This document shows, in pieces, positions 7,074 to 8,694 of a DNA stretch of 8,694 bases. The notes beneath the pieces were generated by a model that did no database searches, was not told where the DNA came from, and was given only the letters and a program-made list of their open reading frames with translations. The position numbers were made by a program, and so were the translations under genes. Source of the stretch: Thermomicrobiales bacterium (GTDB lineage Bacteria > Chloroflexota > Chloroflexia > Thermomicrobiales > UBA6265). The DNA lies in the NCBI GenBank assembly GCA_025928535.1, contig JAICJJ010000083.1, positions 1-8,694 of the forward strand. The letters run 5' to 3'. Within the stretch, counting starts at the first letter, position 1; the number at the start of each line of letters is the position of its first letter.

Positions 7074-8305
7074 GGCGCGACGGCCGGTTGGGACGGGGCG
7101 CGCTGCTCGTTCGCCGGCCCGATGCCGAGCAACCGGAGCAGGAGCGGCAAACTGAGGCCGAATCCGACCAGCGTCACCAACGCGACCCCGAACGCCATGT
7201 CGATCAGCACGTCGCGGTAGCGCGTGGACGCCGGCAAGCCGAGCGCCAGCGCGATCGTCAAGGCCCCGCGCAAGCCGGCCCAGACGAAGACGATCCGCTC
7301 CCGCGGCGGAATCGCCAGCGCCGTTCGCGCCGTCGCCTGGCCGACGAGTTCGACGACAAGAACGCGGGCGGCGATCACCGACGAGACGGCGACCAGCAAT
7401 GGCCCGAGATTGCGGGCGAACGCGCCGATGTCGACCGTGAAGCCGACGAGCAGGAAGAGGATCGCGTTGGCGACGTAACCGAGATATTCCCAGAGATGAT
7501 CGAGACGTTCGCTCGTCCGCGGCGACATGCCGATCCGCCGCCCGTACGCGCCGTGGACGAAGCCGGCCGCGACGCAGGCAAGCGCGCCGGACGCGTGGAC
7601 GGAATCGGCAATCAGATAACTGCCGTACGCCAGCACGGTCGAGATCATCATTTCGATCAGCGGATCGTCGATCAGGCTGGTCAAACGCGAAAAGACGAAG
7701 CCGGACGCCACGCCGATGCCGAGGCCGCCGACCACCTCCAGCCCAAGCAACCCGATCGCGTCGGCCGCCGTCACCGACCCGCCGAGCGCGAATTGCAGAA
7801 AGACCGTGTAGAGCGTGATCGCCATGCCGTCGTTGATCAGGCTTTCCGCTTCGGGAATGACGATCAGATGGCGCGGCAAGGCCAGTTGCTTGACGATCGC
7901 GATCACGGCGACCGGGTCGGTCGCGGCGACGATGCTGCCGAACAGCAACCCGATCGCCAGCGGCATCCCGAGCAACCCCGAGGTCGCCACGCCGACGATC
8001 GCCGCCGTCAGCAGCACCCCCGGCACGGCCAGCAGGATGACGGGCCGAGCGTAGGCGCGAACGTCCCGCTCGTCGATGCGAAATGACGCGTCGAACAGCA
8101 GCGGCGGCAGGAAGGCGAACAGCAGCACCGCCGGATCGAGCGACGGCACATGGACGACATGCGATTGTTCGATCAGCAAGCCGCCGATCACGAGCGCGAC
8201 GGCGTAGGGGATGCGCAACCGCCGAGCGATGGCCGCGATGACCGTCGCCCCGAGCAGCAGCAACGCGAACTGGCTGACCCACGTTTCGATGACGCGCTCG
8301 TTCAG
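7070..8305 (-). CDS. CPA1-family (NhaP-type) Na+/H+ antiporter, first gene of the mrp operon
   Basis: This is a single-polypeptide monovalent cation/proton exchanger with about a dozen membrane segments, 411 residues from the start chosen. CPA1 signatures are complete: FLPPLLFDA (65-73), ATDPVAV (128-134), the ion-binding ESLIND (154-159, Asn-Asp pair) and FVWAGLRGALTIALAL (340-355). The Asn-Asp pair is the pattern of electroneutral CPA1 exchangers. No C-terminal nucleotide-binding domain follows. There is no ATG upstream of the conserved first helix. A TTG at 8263-8261 would give 397 residues but lacks a ribosome site. CTG 8305-8303 follows GGAAGGA by 7 nt and gives the more natural N-terminus LNERVIETWVSQFALLLLGAT. 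In-frame TGA is at 8350-8348. The stop overlaps the mnhA start, so both transporters probably share one mRNA. The family is certain; the start is not. Confidence 0.92.
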   Translation of the reverse strand: MNERVIETWVSQFALLLLGATVIAAIARRLRIPYAVALVIGGLLIEQSHVVHVPSLDPAVLLFAFLPPLLFDASFRIDERDVRAYARPVILLAVPGVLLTAAIVGVATSGLLGMPLAIGLLFGSIVAATDPVAVIAIVKQLALPRHLIVIPEAESLINDGMAITLYTVFLQFALGGSVTAADAIGLLGLEVVGGLGIGVASGFVFSRLTSLIDDPLIEMMISTVLAYGSYLIADSVHASGALACVAAGFVHGAYGRRIGMSPRTSERLDHLWEYLGYVANAILFLLVGFTVDIGAFARNLGPLLVAVSSVIAARVLVVELVGQATARTALAIPPRERIVFVWAGLRGALTIALALGLPASTRYRDVLIDMAFGVALVTLVGFGLSLPLLLRLLGIGPANEQRAPSQPAVAP

Positions 8306-8312
8306 GCCCGTG

Positions 8313-8319
8313 TCCTTCC
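8313..8319 (-). promoter_or_regulatory. Shine-Dalgarno site pointing to a CTG start
   Basis: On the minus strand GGAAGGA (8319-8313) is followed by the 7-nt spacer CACGGGC and then CTG AAC GAG at 8305. It is the only strong purine-rich ribosome site upstream of the CPA1 antiporter frame and decides the start chosen for that gene. The alternative TTG at 8263 is preceded by GTCAGCCAGTTCGCG, with no such motif. Confidence 0.55.
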
Positions 8320-8352
8320 GCCGCTGGATCGAATCCGCGCCGCTGACTCACG

Positions 8353-8460
8353 CGCCGTTGCGGTCCATGCCGCCGCGGCCGAAGCGGTGACGCTCCCCCG
8401 TCGTCCGCCCCCGGTTCCCCGCCGATAGTACAACCGCTTTCGCGACTTGCCGCAACGGCG
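8353..8460 (-). promoter_or_regulatory. Candidate structured leader: 11-bp inverted repeat enclosing 86 nt
   Basis: On the minus strand CGCCGTTGCGG (8460-8450) and its exact complement CCGCAACGGCG (8363-8353) enclose 86 nt just upstream of the antiporter gene. If transcribed, they would form a closing stem. Inside are a hairpin with a GAAA tetraloop (CAAgtCGC-GAAA-GCGgTTG, 8449-8431) and a 6-bp hairpin GGAGCG-UCAC-CGCUUC with one G-U pair (8396-8381). This resembles a multi-branched cis-regulatory RNA, but it fits no riboswitch class I can name with confidence. In such GC-rich DNA some pairing is expected by chance. The arms could instead be a protein-binding inverted repeat. Confidence 0.35.
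8425..8455 (-). promoter_or_regulatory. Weak sigma70-like promoter candidate for the antiporter operon
   Basis: On the minus strand TTGCGG (8455-8450) and TACTAT (8430-8425) are separated by 19 nt, longer than the optimal 17. Each hexamer is only a partial match to the consensus. A start here would give a leader of about 110 nt, but it would leave the first arm of the inverted repeat 8353-8460 outside the transcript. This candidate and the leader-RNA reading are therefore alternatives. The AT-rich stretch at 8481-8490 is another possible promoter site. Confidence 0.2.
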
Positions 8461-8508
8461 GAGACCGCCACGGGCGCGGGTTAAAGATTTGCGGCGCGAA
8501 GTCACCCG

Positions 8509-8536
8509 GTCATGCTGAGCTTGTCGAAGCATCTCG
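8509..8536. repeat. Copy of a widespread dispersed intergenic repeat
   Basis: The stretch beginning GTCATGCTGAGCTTGTCGAAG and ending CATCTCG is a form I recognise as recurring between genes in many unrelated bacterial genomes; in reverse translation it yields the familiar spurious peptide E-M-L-R-Q-A-Q-H-D. It can fold, with ATGCT (8512-8516) pairing to AGCAT (8528-8532), or with GCTT-GTCG-AAGC inside. It lies 40 nt beyond the transposase stop, and no plausible gene uses it. Confidence 0.6.
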
Positions 8537-8575
8537 TTCGCTCGATCTACGATCGACGAGCATCTGTGTTGGGTG

Positions 8576-8694
8576 TCAAGGCGGGCAACTTGCCGTCGTC
8601 CAGAGCGCACCGTCACGGAGCATGGCGTGGAGGCTGCGGAGGAGTTTGTGGGCGCAGGCGATGAGGGCGACCTTGCGGGGCTTGTGCTGGGCGA
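8576..8694 (-). CDS. IS110-family transposase, C-terminal fragment (runs off the window)
   Basis: The minus strand from the window edge reads AQHKPRKVALIACAHKLLRS followed by LHAMLRDGALWTTASCPP and a TGA at 8578-8576. This matches the characteristic end of IS110/IS116/IS902-type (DEDD) transposases, in which G-K-P-x-K-V-A-L-x-A-x-x-R-K-L-L-x-x-L-N-A-M-x-R-D-G is typical. Only 38 residues are visible; the catalytic RuvC-like domain and the serine-containing Tnp domain lie outside the window, so whether the gene is intact cannot be judged. Such elements usually lack terminal inverted repeats and I cannot place the element boundary; it should lie between this stop and about 8510. The orientation is the same as the antiporter operon, so read-through from the element into the operon is possible. 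Confidence 0.85.
   Translation of the reverse strand, partial: AQHKPRKVALIACAHKLLRSLHAMLRDGALWTTASCPP

Noticed and set aside
4881..7220. A 779-codon open frame on the plus strand, antisense to mnhA
   Set aside because: Its translation is dominated by Arg, Gln, Asp and His with no hydrophobic core or motif, as expected for the complement of a GC-rich membrane-protein gene. The minus-strand frame is unmistakably MnhA.
8364..8449. Resemblance to a c-di-AMP (ydaO/yuaA) riboswitch, based on GGCGGGGAACC and GGGGGAGCG on the minus strand
   Set aside because: The conserved GAATCCGTCAGCTAACC-like block and its spacing are absent, and runs of G are common in this GC-rich DNA.
7074..8471. The mnhA frame stays open 466 codons upstream of ATG 7073
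   Set aside because: This part is an Arg/Gly/Ala-rich shadow of the CPA1 antiporter frame, and the family N-terminus begins at the ATG.
8302..8616. A 104-codon minus-strand open frame upstream of the antiporter
   Set aside because: It runs through the dispersed repeat (giving its familiar spurious peptide) and the candidate leader, is Arg-rich, and overlaps the transposase stop in another frame.
1..8694. CRISPR arrays, tRNA or rRNA genes
   Set aside because: No regularly spaced direct repeats and no recognisable tRNA or rRNA segments were seen on either strand.

Overview
The window is GC-rich bacterial DNA with tightly packed genes, frequent 4-nt stop/start overlaps and some GTG (possibly CTG) starts. 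No marker gene fixes the taxonomy. The GC content, the Mrp variant motifs and the short dispersed palindromes would suit a Chloroflexota-like (for example Thermomicrobia-type) or other GC-rich soil or thermal lineage, but that is a weak inference.

Layout. Positions 1-1234 (+) hold the 3' part of a GAF-domain sensor histidine kinase of the HisKA_2 class; its beginning lies outside the window. Positions 1235-1415 are a convergent intergenic gap almost filled by a 107-bp palindromic repeat element (1276-1382). Positions 1416-8305 (-) are one continuous eight-gene cation/proton antiporter operon. In transcription order it is a CPA1-family (NhaP-type) Na+/H+ antiporter followed by the complete seven-subunit Mrp/Mnh (CPA3) antiporter mnhA-B-C-D-E-F-G. 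Every junction overlaps, abuts or has a gap of at most 10 nt. Positions 8306-8575 are non-coding: the leader/promoter region of the operon, with a perfect 11-bp inverted repeat enclosing 86 nt, then a copy of a widespread dispersed repeat (8509-8536). Positions 8576-8694 (-) are the C-terminal end of an IS110-family transposase that continues beyond the window.

How the genes work together. The Mrp complex is a large membrane assembly related to the proton-pumping arm of complex I. It exchanges cytoplasmic Na+ (or K+) for external H+ electrogenically. The CPA1 protein is a single-polypeptide exchanger, expected to be electroneutral. Its stop codon overlaps the mnhA start, so the two exchangers are probably translated together and serve the same need in pH and salt homeostasis. 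The histidine kinase is convergent with the operon and there is no sequence evidence that it regulates it.

The core genes are ordinary. The points most worth a second look are the two-antiporter operon, the possible CTG start and structured leader of its first gene, the palindromic element with compensating hairpin changes, and the IS110-type transposase end beside a dispersed repeat.
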